A DNA stretch of 6,643 nucleotides from Pseudomonadota bacterium (GCA_023412805.1 JAEZRM010000155.1:1-6643), one strand, 5' to 3'. Shown: positions 1 to 6,511, counted from the stretch's first letter. Program-made: numbers and translations. The notes: generated by a model from the sequence alone, not told the origin.

Positions 1-684
1 GACATAGAGCACCTGGCCGGTCACGAAGCCGCTGCGCGCGTCGAGGAAGAACGACACGGCGTTGGCGATGTCCGTGGGCTGGCCCATGCGCTTGACCGGC
101 ACGCCCTCGATGATCGCGTGCGTACGCGGGCTGTCGGGCGGGTTCGCCGCCTCGAACAGCGCGGTGCGGATCGGACCGGGGCCGATCGCGTTGGCGGTGA
201 TGCCGAAAGGACCGAGCTCGAGGGCCCAGGTCTTCGCGAACCCGTGCAACCCGGCCTTGGTCGCCGAATAGACGCTGCGTAGCTCCTTGCCGAGCGCGGC
301 CCGGCTCGAGATGTTGACGATGCGTCCGAACCGCTCGGCCTTCATGCCGGCAACGAGCGCCTGCGTGCATTGCAGCGCGCAGCGCAGATTGAGCGACACG
401 ACGGCGTCGAAATCCGCCGGACTGGCGTCTTCGAGCGCGCCGGGCCGCACCACGCCGACATTGTTGACGAGGCGCGTGATCGGCCCGCTCGCGAGCGCCC
501 GCTCCAGCGCCGCGGCGGTGTCGAGACGGTTGGCGAGATCAATCTCGAACCAGCTGCCGGGCAGGTTGCCCTCCGGCGGCACCCTGTCGAAGACGATGCA
601 CTCATAGCCATCCGCGGCGAGACGCTCGACGATCGCGCGGCCAATGCCGGCGCTGCCGCCGGTGACGAGCGCGCGCCCGGTCAT
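1..684 (-). CDS. SDR family NAD(P)-dependent oxidoreductase, partial (C-terminal end outside the window)
   Basis: Short-chain dehydrogenase/reductase with a Rossmann fold, a presumably cytosolic enzyme that oxidises or reduces a hydroxyl/carbonyl substrate. 228 residues are visible from an ATG at 684-682, and no stop occurs before the left edge. The family is usually about 250 residues, so roughly 20 are missing. Visible motifs: TGGSAGIG (residues 8-15, the TGxxxGIG dinucleotide loop), Asp33 at the end of beta-strand 2 (usually indicates NAD(H) rather than NADP(H)), NNVG (74-77, the NNAG motif with Val for Ala), Asn99, Ser126/Ser127, and the catalytic pair Tyr139-x-x-x-Lys143. A PGPIRT stretch (169-174) matches the usual PGxxxT segment. 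The glycine loop at residue 8 supports this start, although there is no good Shine-Dalgarno site before it. Substrate cannot be told. The gene is divergent from the protease gene and probably unrelated to it. Confidence 0.95.
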   Translation of the reverse strand, partial: MTGRALVTGGSAGIGRAIVERLAADGYECIVFDRVPPEGNLPGSWFEIDLANRLDTAAALERALASGPITRLVNNVGVVRPGALEDASPADFDAVVSLNLRCALQCTQALVAGMKAERFGRIVNISSRAALGKELRSVYSATKAGLHGFAKTWALELGPFGITANAIGPGPIRTALFEAANPPDSPRTHAIIEGVPVKRMGQPTDIANAVSFFLDARSGFVTGQVLYV

Positions 685-762
685 GGCCTGTTGACGATGT
701 GAGAGGAGCCCGGCGCGACTTCAATCACGGAGACCGCTCCTTCAAGCCTTCGACCCTTGGTC

Positions 763-780
763 GCCCGTTAGTTAACGGGC
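763..780. promoter_or_regulatory. Perfect 18-base dyad, candidate operator
   Basis: The sequence GCCCGTTAGTTAACGGGC has two perfect 8-base arms (763-770 and 773-780) around a 2-base centre. Symmetry of this size in a divergent promoter region is typical of a binding site for a dimeric regulator such as a TetR- or MarR-type protein. It lies 79 bases before the SDR start and downstream of the candidate minus-strand -10 box, where a bound repressor could block SDR transcription. No regulator gene is visible in the window, so the partner is unknown. The arms are too close together to form a good RNA hairpin loop, which favours a DNA site. Confidence 0.5.
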
Positions 781-788
781 CGATATGC

Positions 789-816
789 ATGCGTCCAGCC
801 CAGACCGGCGACGCAT
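789..816. repeat. Inverted repeat, 7-bp arms with a 14-base loop
   Basis: ATGCGTC (789-795) is matched exactly by GACGCAT (810-816). On a minus-strand transcript starting near 814 this would fall at the very 5' end of the SDR leader. It could be a second operator half-pair or a leader hairpin. The nearest T-run on the plus strand (841-845) is too far away for it to be an intrinsic terminator. Confidence 0.35.
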
Positions 817-820
817 CGGG

Positions 821-826
821 ATTATA
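821..826 (-). promoter_or_regulatory. Candidate -10 box (TATAAT) for the SDR gene
   Basis: Read on the minus strand this is a perfect TATAAT. It would start transcription near 814 and give the SDR gene a leader of about 130 bases containing both inverted repeats. The -35 position at 16-18 base spacing (around 843-850, TCCGAA-like) matches poorly, so the promoter would be weak or activator-dependent. A chance match in an AT-rich patch is possible. Confidence 0.35.
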
Positions 827-976
827 GCTAATAAGAGTTGTTTTTCGGAGGGTTAGCTTACTGCCGGTAGCAGCCGATGCTTGCACCTTGTAATAGAACT
901 TGATAGTTGTTTTAGCGGGTGATTCCGCGCAATCGCAGGGGGTAATCGCATTCCCTGCTCCGCGGCATCAGGGGCT

Positions 977-980
977 GAGG
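977..980 (+). promoter_or_regulatory. Shine-Dalgarno site (GAGG) that fixes the GTG start of the protease gene
   Basis: GAGG ends seven bases before the GTG at 988. An in-frame TGA at 976-978 lies just upstream, so no longer frame is possible. The next in-frame ATG falls at residue 80, inside the protease domain. GTG at 988 is therefore the well-supported start. Confidence 0.75.
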
Positions 981-987
981 TGTTCAC

Positions 988-3900
988 GTGAGCACTGGCG
1001 ATCCGCTGAACGGTCAGGGCCATCGGGCGCTGTGCAATTGCAGCGCCTGTCAGTCCGGGACATCGACAGGAGCCGCGCCGGCTCAGGGCGCGGTCGCATC
1101 GGGCGCTGCTCTGACGGCGGCGGCGAGCGGCACGTCCTACATCGACGCACTGCTCGCACCCAACCCATACCAATGGAATCCGTACGCCGCGCCTGGCACA
1201 CCGCTGACGGTCACCTACGGCTTCATGACCACGATGCCGTGGTACTCCTACAGCTGGGACCAGGAGCGCGGCCCGTTCCAGCCGTTCACGCAGGCGCAGC
1301 GGGACGCGGTCAACCGCGCCGTCGCACTCTTCGAGCAGGTCTGCAACGTCCATTTCGTGTTCCGGGCTGACGGCGACAACGCGCAGATTCGCTTCGGCAC
1401 GGCGCTGCTCGACCCTTCGGAAGCGGCCCATACCTATTACCCGGACTCTAGTGGCGACTGGGGCGGCGACGTCTGGTTCAACAGCCTGGAAGATTCCGTC
1501 AAGAACCAGAACGCGTGGACCTACGGCTTCATGGTCACGCTGCATGAGATGGGGCATGCGCTCGGCCTGAAGCACTCTTTCGCTGAATGGGATTGGAATT
1601 CGCCGCTCTACGGCTTGCCTGCTCTGCCGGCAAGCACAGACAATCGCCAGTACACGGTGATGTCCTACAACAAGCCGGCGACGATGCCCGACATCGAGCC
1701 GGCATCGCTGATGCTGTACGACATCGCGGCGCTGCAATACCTCTATGGCGCCAACATGTCGTATGCGACCGGCGACGATCGCTGGTGGTGGGCCACCGAC
1801 CAGACCTTCCGCTGGTGCATCTGGGACGCTAGCGGCAACGACACAATCGATGCGTCGAACCAGACGCGCCGCGTCATCATAGATCTCAATCCCGGCAGCT
1901 TCAGCTCGCTCGGCTCGTATCGTGGTGGCGACATCACCGACAACCTGTCGATCGCCTACAACTCCTGGATAGAGAACGCCAAGGGCGGCAGCGGCAACGA
2001 CACGATCACGGGCAACCAGCTCGCGAACCGGCTGGAGGGCGGGGCCGGTAACGACACGATCTATGGCGGCGATGGCAACGACACGCTGCTCGGGGGCGAC
2101 GGTGCCGATACGCTGTACGGTGGCAGCGGCAACGACCAGCTTTCGGGCGGTGCCGGCGACGACGTCTTCTACGCGGATGCGGGCGCCGACGCGTTCGATG
2201 GTGGCAGCGGCTTCGATACGGTCATCTACGGCTTGGGCCTGACATCAGGCGTCGCGATCAATCTCGCTAATCCGGCCGCCGGTAGCGGCCCGGCCCAGAG
2301 CGATACCTTCGTCAACATCGAGAAGATCGTCGGGACGAATTACAACGACAGTTTCGTTGGCGATGCCAGCGGCAATTGGTTCGCAGGTGGCGAAGGCGAT
2401 GACACGTTCGAAGGCGGCGCCGGTGCGGACACATTCGACGGTGGCAACGGGACGAACACGCTGTCCTACGCGCACAGCGGCGCGGGCGTTTCCGTCAACC
2501 TTCTGGCCAATACGTTCTCGGGCGGCGATGCTGAAGGCGATAAGATTACCGGCTACGGCTACGTCGGCAGTTCGACATTCTATCCGACAGTACAGAACGT
2601 CATCGGCTCCGCCTATGATGACGTCCTCATCGGCGGCGGCAGCTTCTCCTATCTGTTCGGAGGAGACGGCAACGACACACTCTCGATCGCGCCGGACGGC
2701 AATGGCGGCGGCAGGCTGTCCGGAGGGGCCGGAAACGACATCTATCTGACCGGCACAAACTTTTACGCCTATATCGAGGAGAGCCCCGGCGGCGGCTACG
2801 ACGAGATTCGCGCCTTAGGCAATGTCGAGATCTATGGCGAAGTCGAAGTCGAGAAGATTGTTTTCGTCGGGACGGGCAATTTCCGCGGGTGGGGGAGCGG
2901 CTTTGCGCAAACGATCATCGGCGGGTCCGGCGATGACTCGATACAGGGCCGGGGCGGCGCCGACACGCTGATCGGTAACGGCGGTAACGACACTCTTGTC
3001 GGCGGCTCCGCGGCAGATCAGCTCTTCGGCGGCGACGGAAACGACACGCTTGACGGAGCGCTCGGCGCTGACCTGCTCAACGCCGGCGATGGCGACGACG
3101 TCATCTATTACTACGGCGACTCGGCGGGCGTCACGATTATTGGGGGTGCCGGCTTCGACACTCTCGACTACAAGGGTTTCGGCCAGACGATCGACTTGGA
3201 GAATCCGATGTTCTCCGGGATCGAGCGCATCAATGGAAGCCGCGAGTATGCGGATACGCTGTACGGCAATGCGGCCGACAATGTTTTCTATGGTGCCGGA
3301 GGTAACGACTATATCGATGGCCGTGACGGATTCGATACGGCGGTTTATGTCGGGTCGGCCAACGAGTACGACGTCGTCACCGTTAATGGCGTGACCACCG
3401 TTACACCACGCCGCGCAGGGCTGCGCGGAGGGGAAGGTGTCGACACGCTCGTCAATGTCGAGAACATTCAGTTCACCGGCGAGGCGTTCAATCACACGCC
3501 TTACATCGTGACATTCCCGCAGCCGGTTGGTCGCAATACGACGCCGATGCTAATGGACTATTTCGGCGTCTATGATAGCGACGAATACATGCCGTTCTTC
3601 GAGGTGCGCGAGCTCACTTCGGGTGCCGGCTATCTGACCTTGGATGGCGTGGTCGTTCCGGTCGGGCAGTCGACCGGGTGGCTGACGCGCGCCGATTATT
3701 ACCGTTTGCAGTACCATGCGACTTCCGCCGCAGACCAGTTCGAGGTCAGGGGATTCGACGGCGTCCTGTACAGCGGCTGGACTACGTTTACGCTCACTCC
3801 GACCAACTCGGTTCCGCAGTTCGCTCTGGCCAGTGCGCTGACGTCGGGGATGCCAACGCCGCATGGAACATCGGCATATGCCATCACCGACCTGCTCACG

Positions 3901-6123
3901 GCTTCCGATGCCAATGGCGACCCAATCCTGCGCTACCGGTTCTGGGACGATACGCCGGGTAACGGCTATTTCAGGGTGAACGGCGTCGCACAGTCGACCG
4001 GCCAGGTCATCGACGTCACGCCGGGCCAGCTTGCAAGCATCGACTTCGTCGTCGCTACCGCGCCCGGAACGTACGACATGATCCGGTTCCAGGCCTACGA
4101 CGGAATCGACTGGTCGTATGCCGGAGCCGCATGGCTTTATGCACGGGCCAACGCCCTGCCAGCGGTTTCCGCCAGCAACATATCTCCTGCGCATGGAGCG
4201 GCCATTGCCGCATCATCGCTGTTCACGGTCTCGGATGCGGACGGCGACACGATGACGCTGTACGAGTTCCGCGACAACTCGGCGGGCAACGGCTATTTCC
4301 GCCTAAACGGCGTGCAGCAGGCGGCGAATTTCCAGATCGCCGCCAACCAGCTCGCAGCTCTCCAGTTCGTGCCGACGAGCACGTCCGGCGGCTCGGACCA
4401 GATCGACGTCCGTGCATTCGACGGCCTTACGTGGAGCGCTTGGAAGTCCTTTACCATCGGTTCCGTCCCGAACGTGGCGCCGGTGGTGACAGCCAGCTCG
4501 CCAACGCTGGCGCGCGGGACGGTTTCGGTGGCGGCCGGCAACTTCGTATCGGTGACTGACGCCGACGGCGACGCGATGGCGCGCTACCGGTTCTGGGATG
4601 ACACGGTCGGCGTCGGAAAGTTCTCGCTGGGCGGGACGCCGCAGGTCGAGAAGGCCAACATCGATATCACGGCGGCGCAGCTCGCGAATCTGACGTTCGT
4701 GCTCGGCGCGCCGGGGACGACCGATCTCTTGTGGGTGCAGGCTTATGACGGCTTCGCCTGGAGCGACTGGAAGAGCTTCACGGTGACGGCGCCGCAGAAT
4801 CAGGCGCCGGTCGTCGCGGGCATCGGGCAGTCGCCGGGCAAGAACGCGACCACGATCGCGGCTGCGAGCCTGGTGAGCGCCACCGATGCTGACGGCGATC
4901 CGATCCAGAGCTACGAGTTCTGGGATTCGGGCCTCGATCCGAACAGCGGCCATTTCGTGCTGAGCGGGGTCGCGCAGGGCTCGAACATTGCGATCCCGGT
5001 CACGGCAGCAAACCTTGCCAATCTGAGCTTCCAGCTCGGTACGGTCTCCGACCAGCTCTGGGTGCGCGCCTTCGATGGCACGAGCTGGAGCACGTGGCAG
5101 TCGTTCACGGTCGCGGCACCGACGAACACGGCGCCCGTGGTCACCATCCCGAACGCGAACATGACGCCTGCGCATGGCATGACCAGCATCGCGGCCTCGA
5201 CATTGTTCAATGGCAGTGACCCGGATGGCGACACCATCCAGAGCTACGAGTTCTGGGATTCCGGCCTGGATGCGAACAGCGGCCGTTTCGTTCGCAGCGG
5301 TGTCGTCCAGGGGACCGATGTCGCGATCCCGGTCACTGCGGCGAGCCTTGCGACTCTGAGTTTCAGGCTGGGCACGGTTTCGGACCAGCTCTGGGTCCGC
5401 GCGTTCGACGGTACGAGCTGGAGCACGTGGAAGAGCGTCAACGTCGCGGCACCGGCGAACGCTGTGCCCGTGGTCACCATCCCGAACGCGAACGTGACGC
5501 CTGCGCACGGCACGACGAGCATTGCGGCCTCGACGCTGTTCTCTGCCAATGATCCGGATGGCGACACGATCCAGAGCTATGAGTTCTGGGACTCCGGCCT
5601 CGATCCGAACAGTGGCCGCTTCGCGCTTAGTGGCGTTGCGCAAGGCGTTAACGTTGCGATCCAGGTCGCCGCGGCGAACCTGGCCAACCTGAGTTTCAAG
5701 CTCGGCACGGTCTCGGACGAGCTCTGGGTACGGGCTTTTGACGGTACGGCCTGGAGCACCTGGAAGAGCCTCAATGTCGCGGCCCCGCTGAACGCCGCCC
5801 CGGTCGTGGCCGCGAACAACCGTACAATGAACGCGAATACCTCGGTCGCGGTCTCGACCTTGTTCTCCGTGAGTGACGCGGACGACCTCACGATGACCCG
5901 ATACCGGTTCTGGGATTCAACCCCGGGCGGCGGCACGTTCCGCATCAATGGCGCGGCGCAGCCGGTGAACGCGAACATCGAGGTGATGGCCAACCAGCTC
6001 GCGGCCACCGACTTCCTCGCCGGCAGTGCGGCCGGCACGGATCAGCTCTGGGTGCAGGCCTTCGACGGCGCGGCCTGGAGTGCTTGGAAATCCTTCTCGA
6101 TCACGACTCTTGCCTCGAGCTGA
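988..6123 (+). CDS. Giant serralysin-like M10 zinc metalloprotease with RTX repeats and eight C-terminal tandem domains
   Basis: Predicted calcium-dependent secreted endopeptidase, 1711 residues; typical serralysins are about 470-500. Residues 1-50 are a short leader with no classical signal peptide but with Cys16, Cys18 and Cys21. About 51-260 is the catalytic domain: zinc motif HEMGHALGLKH (186-196; ligands His186, His190, His196, base Glu187) and Met-turn VMSYN (Met225, with Tyr227 at the usual fifth-ligand position). About 272-395 matches the serralysin C-terminal domain (WDASGNDTIDAS, then IENAKGGSGNDTI). RTX nonapeptides continue to about 786, ending in a DTLVNVENIQF segment (819-829). 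Residues 837-1711 are eight repeats of about 104-115 residues. Only five cysteines occur, all before residue 278, which suits unfolded export. The downstream T1SS gene fits export by that route. Protease identity is secure; substrate and the role of the repeats are unknown. Confidence 0.93.
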   Translation: MSTGDPLNGQGHRALCNCSACQSGTSTGAAPAQGAVASGAALTAAASGTSYIDALLAPNPYQWNPYAAPGTPLTVTYGFMTTMPWYSYSWDQERGPFQPFTQAQRDAVNRAVALFEQVCNVHFVFRADGDNAQIRFGTALLDPSEAAHTYYPDSSGDWGGDVWFNSLEDSVKNQNAWTYGFMVTLHEMGHALGLKHSFAEWDWNSPLYGLPALPASTDNRQYTVMSYNKPATMPDIEPASLMLYDIAALQYLYGANMSYATGDDRWWWATDQTFRWCIWDASGNDTIDASNQTRRVIIDLNPGSFSSLGSYRGGDITDNLSIAYNSWIENAKGGSGNDTITGNQLANRLEGGAGNDTIYGGDGNDTLLGGDGADTLYGGSGNDQLSGGAGDDVFYADAGADAFDGGSGFDTVIYGLGLTSGVAINLANPAAGSGPAQSDTFVNIEKIVGTNYNDSFVGDASGNWFAGGEGDDTFEGGAGADTFDGGNGTNTLSYAHSGAGVSVNLLANTFSGGDAEGDKITGYGYVGSSTFYPTVQNVIGSAYDDVLIGGGSFSYLFGGDGNDTLSIAPDGNGGGRLSGGAGNDIYLTGTNFYAYIEESPGGGYDEIRALGNVEIYGEVEVEKIVFVGTGNFRGWGSGFAQTIIGGSGDDSIQGRGGADTLIGNGGNDTLVGGSAADQLFGGDGNDTLDGALGADLLNAGDGDDVIYYYGDSAGVTIIGGAGFDTLDYKGFGQTIDLENPMFSGIERINGSREYADTLYGNAADNVFYGAGGNDYIDGRDGFDTAVYVGSANEYDVVTVNGVTTVTPRRAGLRGGEGVDTLVNVENIQFTGEAFNHTPYIVTFPQPVGRNTTPMLMDYFGVYDSDEYMPFFEVRELTSGAGYLTLDGVVVPVGQSTGWLTRADYYRLQYHATSAADQFEVRGFDGVLYSGWTTFTLTPTNSVPQFALASALTSGMPTPHGTSAYAITDLLTASDANGDPILRYRFWDDTPGNGYFRVNGVAQSTGQVIDVTPGQLASIDFVVATAPGTYDMIRFQAYDGIDWSYAGAAWLYARANALPAVSASNISPAHGAAIAASSLFTVSDADGDTMTLYEFRDNSAGNGYFRLNGVQQAANFQIAANQLAALQFVPTSTSGGSDQIDVRAFDGLTWSAWKSFTIGSVPNVAPVVTASSPTLARGTVSVAAGNFVSVTDADGDAMARYRFWDDTVGVGKFSLGGTPQVEKANIDITAAQLANLTFVLGAPGTTDLLWVQAYDGFAWSDWKSFTVTAPQNQAPVVAGIGQSPGKNATTIAAASLVSATDADGDPIQSYEFWDSGLDPNSGHFVLSGVAQGSNIAIPVTAANLANLSFQLGTVSDQLWVRAFDGTSWSTWQSFTVAAPTNTAPVVTIPNANMTPAHGMTSIAASTLFNGSDPDGDTIQSYEFWDSGLDANSGRFVRSGVVQGTDVAIPVTAASLATLSFRLGTVSDQLWVRAFDGTSWSTWKSVNVAAPANAVPVVTIPNANVTPAHGTTSIAASTLFSANDPDGDTIQSYEFWDSGLDPNSGRFALSGVAQGVNVAIQVAAANLANLSFKLGTVSDELWVRAFDGTAWSTWKSLNVAAPLNAAPVVAANNRTMNANTSVAVSTLFSVSDADDLTMTRYRFWDSTPGGGTFRINGAAQPVNANIEVMANQLAATDFLAGSAAGTDQLWVQAFDGAAWSAWKSFSITTLASS
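1984..3345 (+). repeat. RTX (GGxGxDxUx) calcium-binding repeat region, protein level
   Basis: Residues 333-786 of the protease carry glycine/aspartate nonapeptides of the form GGxGxDTLx in several blocks. Five are in register at 351-395, three at 467-493, isolated ones lie around 559-587, seven at 645-707 and three degenerate ones at 760-786. Each block is expected to fold as a parallel beta-roll binding calcium between turns. The blocks are separated by the linkers usual in alphaproteobacterial RTX proteins: INL or VNL followed about 15-35 residues later by NIEKIVGTNYNDSF (443-456) or NVIGSAYDDVL (537-547), and IEESPGGGYDEI (596-607). Calcium outside the cell would drive folding after export. 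Confidence 0.92.
3496..6120 (+). repeat. Eight tandem ~110-residue extracellular repeats (R1-R8)
   Basis: Approximate limits in nucleotides: R1 3496-3807, R2 3808-4152, R3 4153-4473, R4 4474-4800, R5 4801-5127, R6 5128-5460, R7 5461-5793, R8 5794-6120. The shared pattern is APVV, then xIAAxxLF, a DxDGD loop, YxFWD, a GxFxxxGxxQ turn, IxVxAxxLAxLxF, and finally DxLWVRAFDGxxWSxWKSF. The DxDGD loop and the closing acidic Asp-Gly are reminiscent of bacterial cadherin-like domains that bind calcium between modules. I could not place them in a named family with certainty. They probably form a rod that projects, anchors or targets the protease. R1 is the most diverged; R5-R7 are the most alike. Confidence 0.88.
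4801..5793 (+). repeat. Recently duplicated units R5-R7 in the protease gene
   Basis: R6 and R7 are both exactly 111 residues and share 89 of 111 positions by hand count. R5 shares the same FWDSGLDxNSG and LGTVSDQLWVRAFDG segments, which the other repeats lack in this form. At DNA level R6 and R7 contain long identical runs, for example 27 identical bases starting at 5134 and at 5467. This indicates expansion by unequal recombination and makes the region prone to copy-number change and to assembly collapse. Confidence 0.85.
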
Positions 6124-6172
6124 GCTAAGCTGGGCCGTTGCGGGCGGTACCGAATATTAACCACGATTATGG

Positions 6173-6196
6173 GATGAAGGCGGCTTCATCAGCCGC
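6173..6196 (+). promoter_or_regulatory. Two overlapping, mutually exclusive hairpins upstream of the small export-operon gene
   Basis: Hairpin A pairs GATGAAG (6173-6179) with CTTCATC (6184-6190) around a GCGG loop. Hairpin B pairs GCGGC (6180-6184) with GCCGC (6192-6196) around a 7-base loop. They share base 6184, and the loop of A is in the stem of B, so only one can form at a time. Neither is followed by a T-run, so this is not an intrinsic terminator. It lies five bases before the GAGGGG ribosome binding site and could tune translation or protect the 5' end of a processed downstream message. Confidence 0.4.
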
Positions 6197-6200
6197 AGGC

Positions 6201-6206
6201 GAGGGG
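6201..6206 (+). promoter_or_regulatory. Shine-Dalgarno site (GAGGGG) for the 95-residue protein
   Basis: GAGGGG ends eight bases before the ATG at 6215, an ideal spacing, and decides this start over any internal Met such as the one at residue 19. Confidence 0.75.
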
Positions 6207-6214
6207 CACAGAAC

Positions 6215-6502
6215 ATGATACCCGAGACATTCGCGGACGGGATCGGCCGGATCGGCTTCAGCGAAGGCATGGTCCGCATCGAACTGGTCAGCGTCGCCGA
6301 CCAGGACAAGGACGGCCGCCCCGTGCGCGAAGCATGCCGCCGCATCGTCATGACGCCGCAGGGCTTCATGCAGAGCGTGCAGGCGCAGCTCAATCTTATC
6401 CGCAAGCTCGAGGAAGCCGGCGTCATCCGCCGCGCGCCGGCGGGCGAGCAGCCGGCAGCATCGCCGGCCAACGGGACCGCGCCGCGGTCGCCCAACTTCT
6501 AA
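6215..6502 (+). CDS. Small conserved-looking protein between RTX substrate and T1SS exporter, function unknown
   Basis: 95 residues, no signal peptide, no membrane segment, probably cytosolic. The N-terminal part (about 1-30) looks like beta-strands ending in EGMVRIELVSV (17-27). A charged loop follows (DQDKDGRP), then RIVMTP (43-48) and an amphipathic helix (about 49-71) ending in EEAGVIRR. The tail from 73 on is Ala/Pro/Gly-rich and probably disordered. The pattern of a strand, RIVMTP, then a helix ending in a Gly-Val-Ile resembles the DUF3467 type of small protein, but this is pattern memory, not a search. It starts 91 bases after the protease stop and ends nine bases before the exporter start, so the three genes are probably one operon. 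A role as an export accessory, chaperone or regulator is inferred from position only. Opposite-strand frames here are judged to be shadows. Confidence 0.82.
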   Translation: MIPETFADGIGRIGFSEGMVRIELVSVADQDKDGRPVREACRRIVMTPQGFMQSVQAQLNLIRKLEEAGVIRRAPAGEQPAASPANGTAPRSPNF

Positions 6503-6511
6503 ATTCCGCCC

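Larger units (their letters stand above)
685..987. other. Divergent intergenic region between the SDR and protease genes
   Basis: This 303-base stretch separates two divergent starts and should hold both promoters. It contains an 18-base perfect dyad, a 7-bp stem-loop and an AT-richer patch at about 820-910 with a minus-strand TATAAT (each listed separately). For the plus-strand gene I see only weak promoter candidates. One is TTGTAA (888-893) with TTTAGC (911-916) at 17-base spacing. Another is TTGATA (900-905), five of six bases matching a -35 box but with no good -10 after it. No convincing small gene was seen: short ATG frames near 785, 789 and 879 have no ribosome binding site. Confidence 0.6.

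Noticed and set aside
789..845. Stem-loop plus T-run as an intrinsic terminator
   Set aside because: The T-run at 841-845 is about 25 bases past the stem, and no plus-strand gene ends here, so it does not fit a terminator.
785..859. Possible leader peptide frames in the intergenic region
   Set aside because: The ATG frames at 785 and 789 have no ribosome binding site and no attenuator-like run of codons.
853..1737. Minus-strand open frame (294 residues) across the start of the protease gene
   Set aside because: It is Arg/Val-rich with no motif, has no good ribosome site, and lies opposite the zinc-binding coding sequence, which is clearly real on the plus strand.
1984..3345. Regular repeats as a CRISPR array or mobile element
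   Set aside because: The periodicity is a 27-base codon-level repeat encoding RTX nonapeptides within one open frame, with no constant repeat/spacer structure and no transposase or terminal inverted repeats.
4303..5643. Long minus-strand open frame (446 residues) under repeats R3-R7
   Set aside because: The translation is rich in Arg, Ala, Val and Pro with no recognisable domain. It mirrors the repetitive GC-rich coding strand and lies wholly inside a secure gene, so it is an antisense shadow kept open by codon bias.
6138..6170. Separate promoter for the small protein and exporter (TTGCGG with GATTAT)
   Set aside because: The spacing between the two elements is 21 bases and the -35 match is poor, so I do not support it as a promoter.
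6124..6214. Terminator after the protease gene
   Set aside because: The hairpins at 6173-6196 are not followed by a T-run, and spacing to the next genes supports read-through into an operon.
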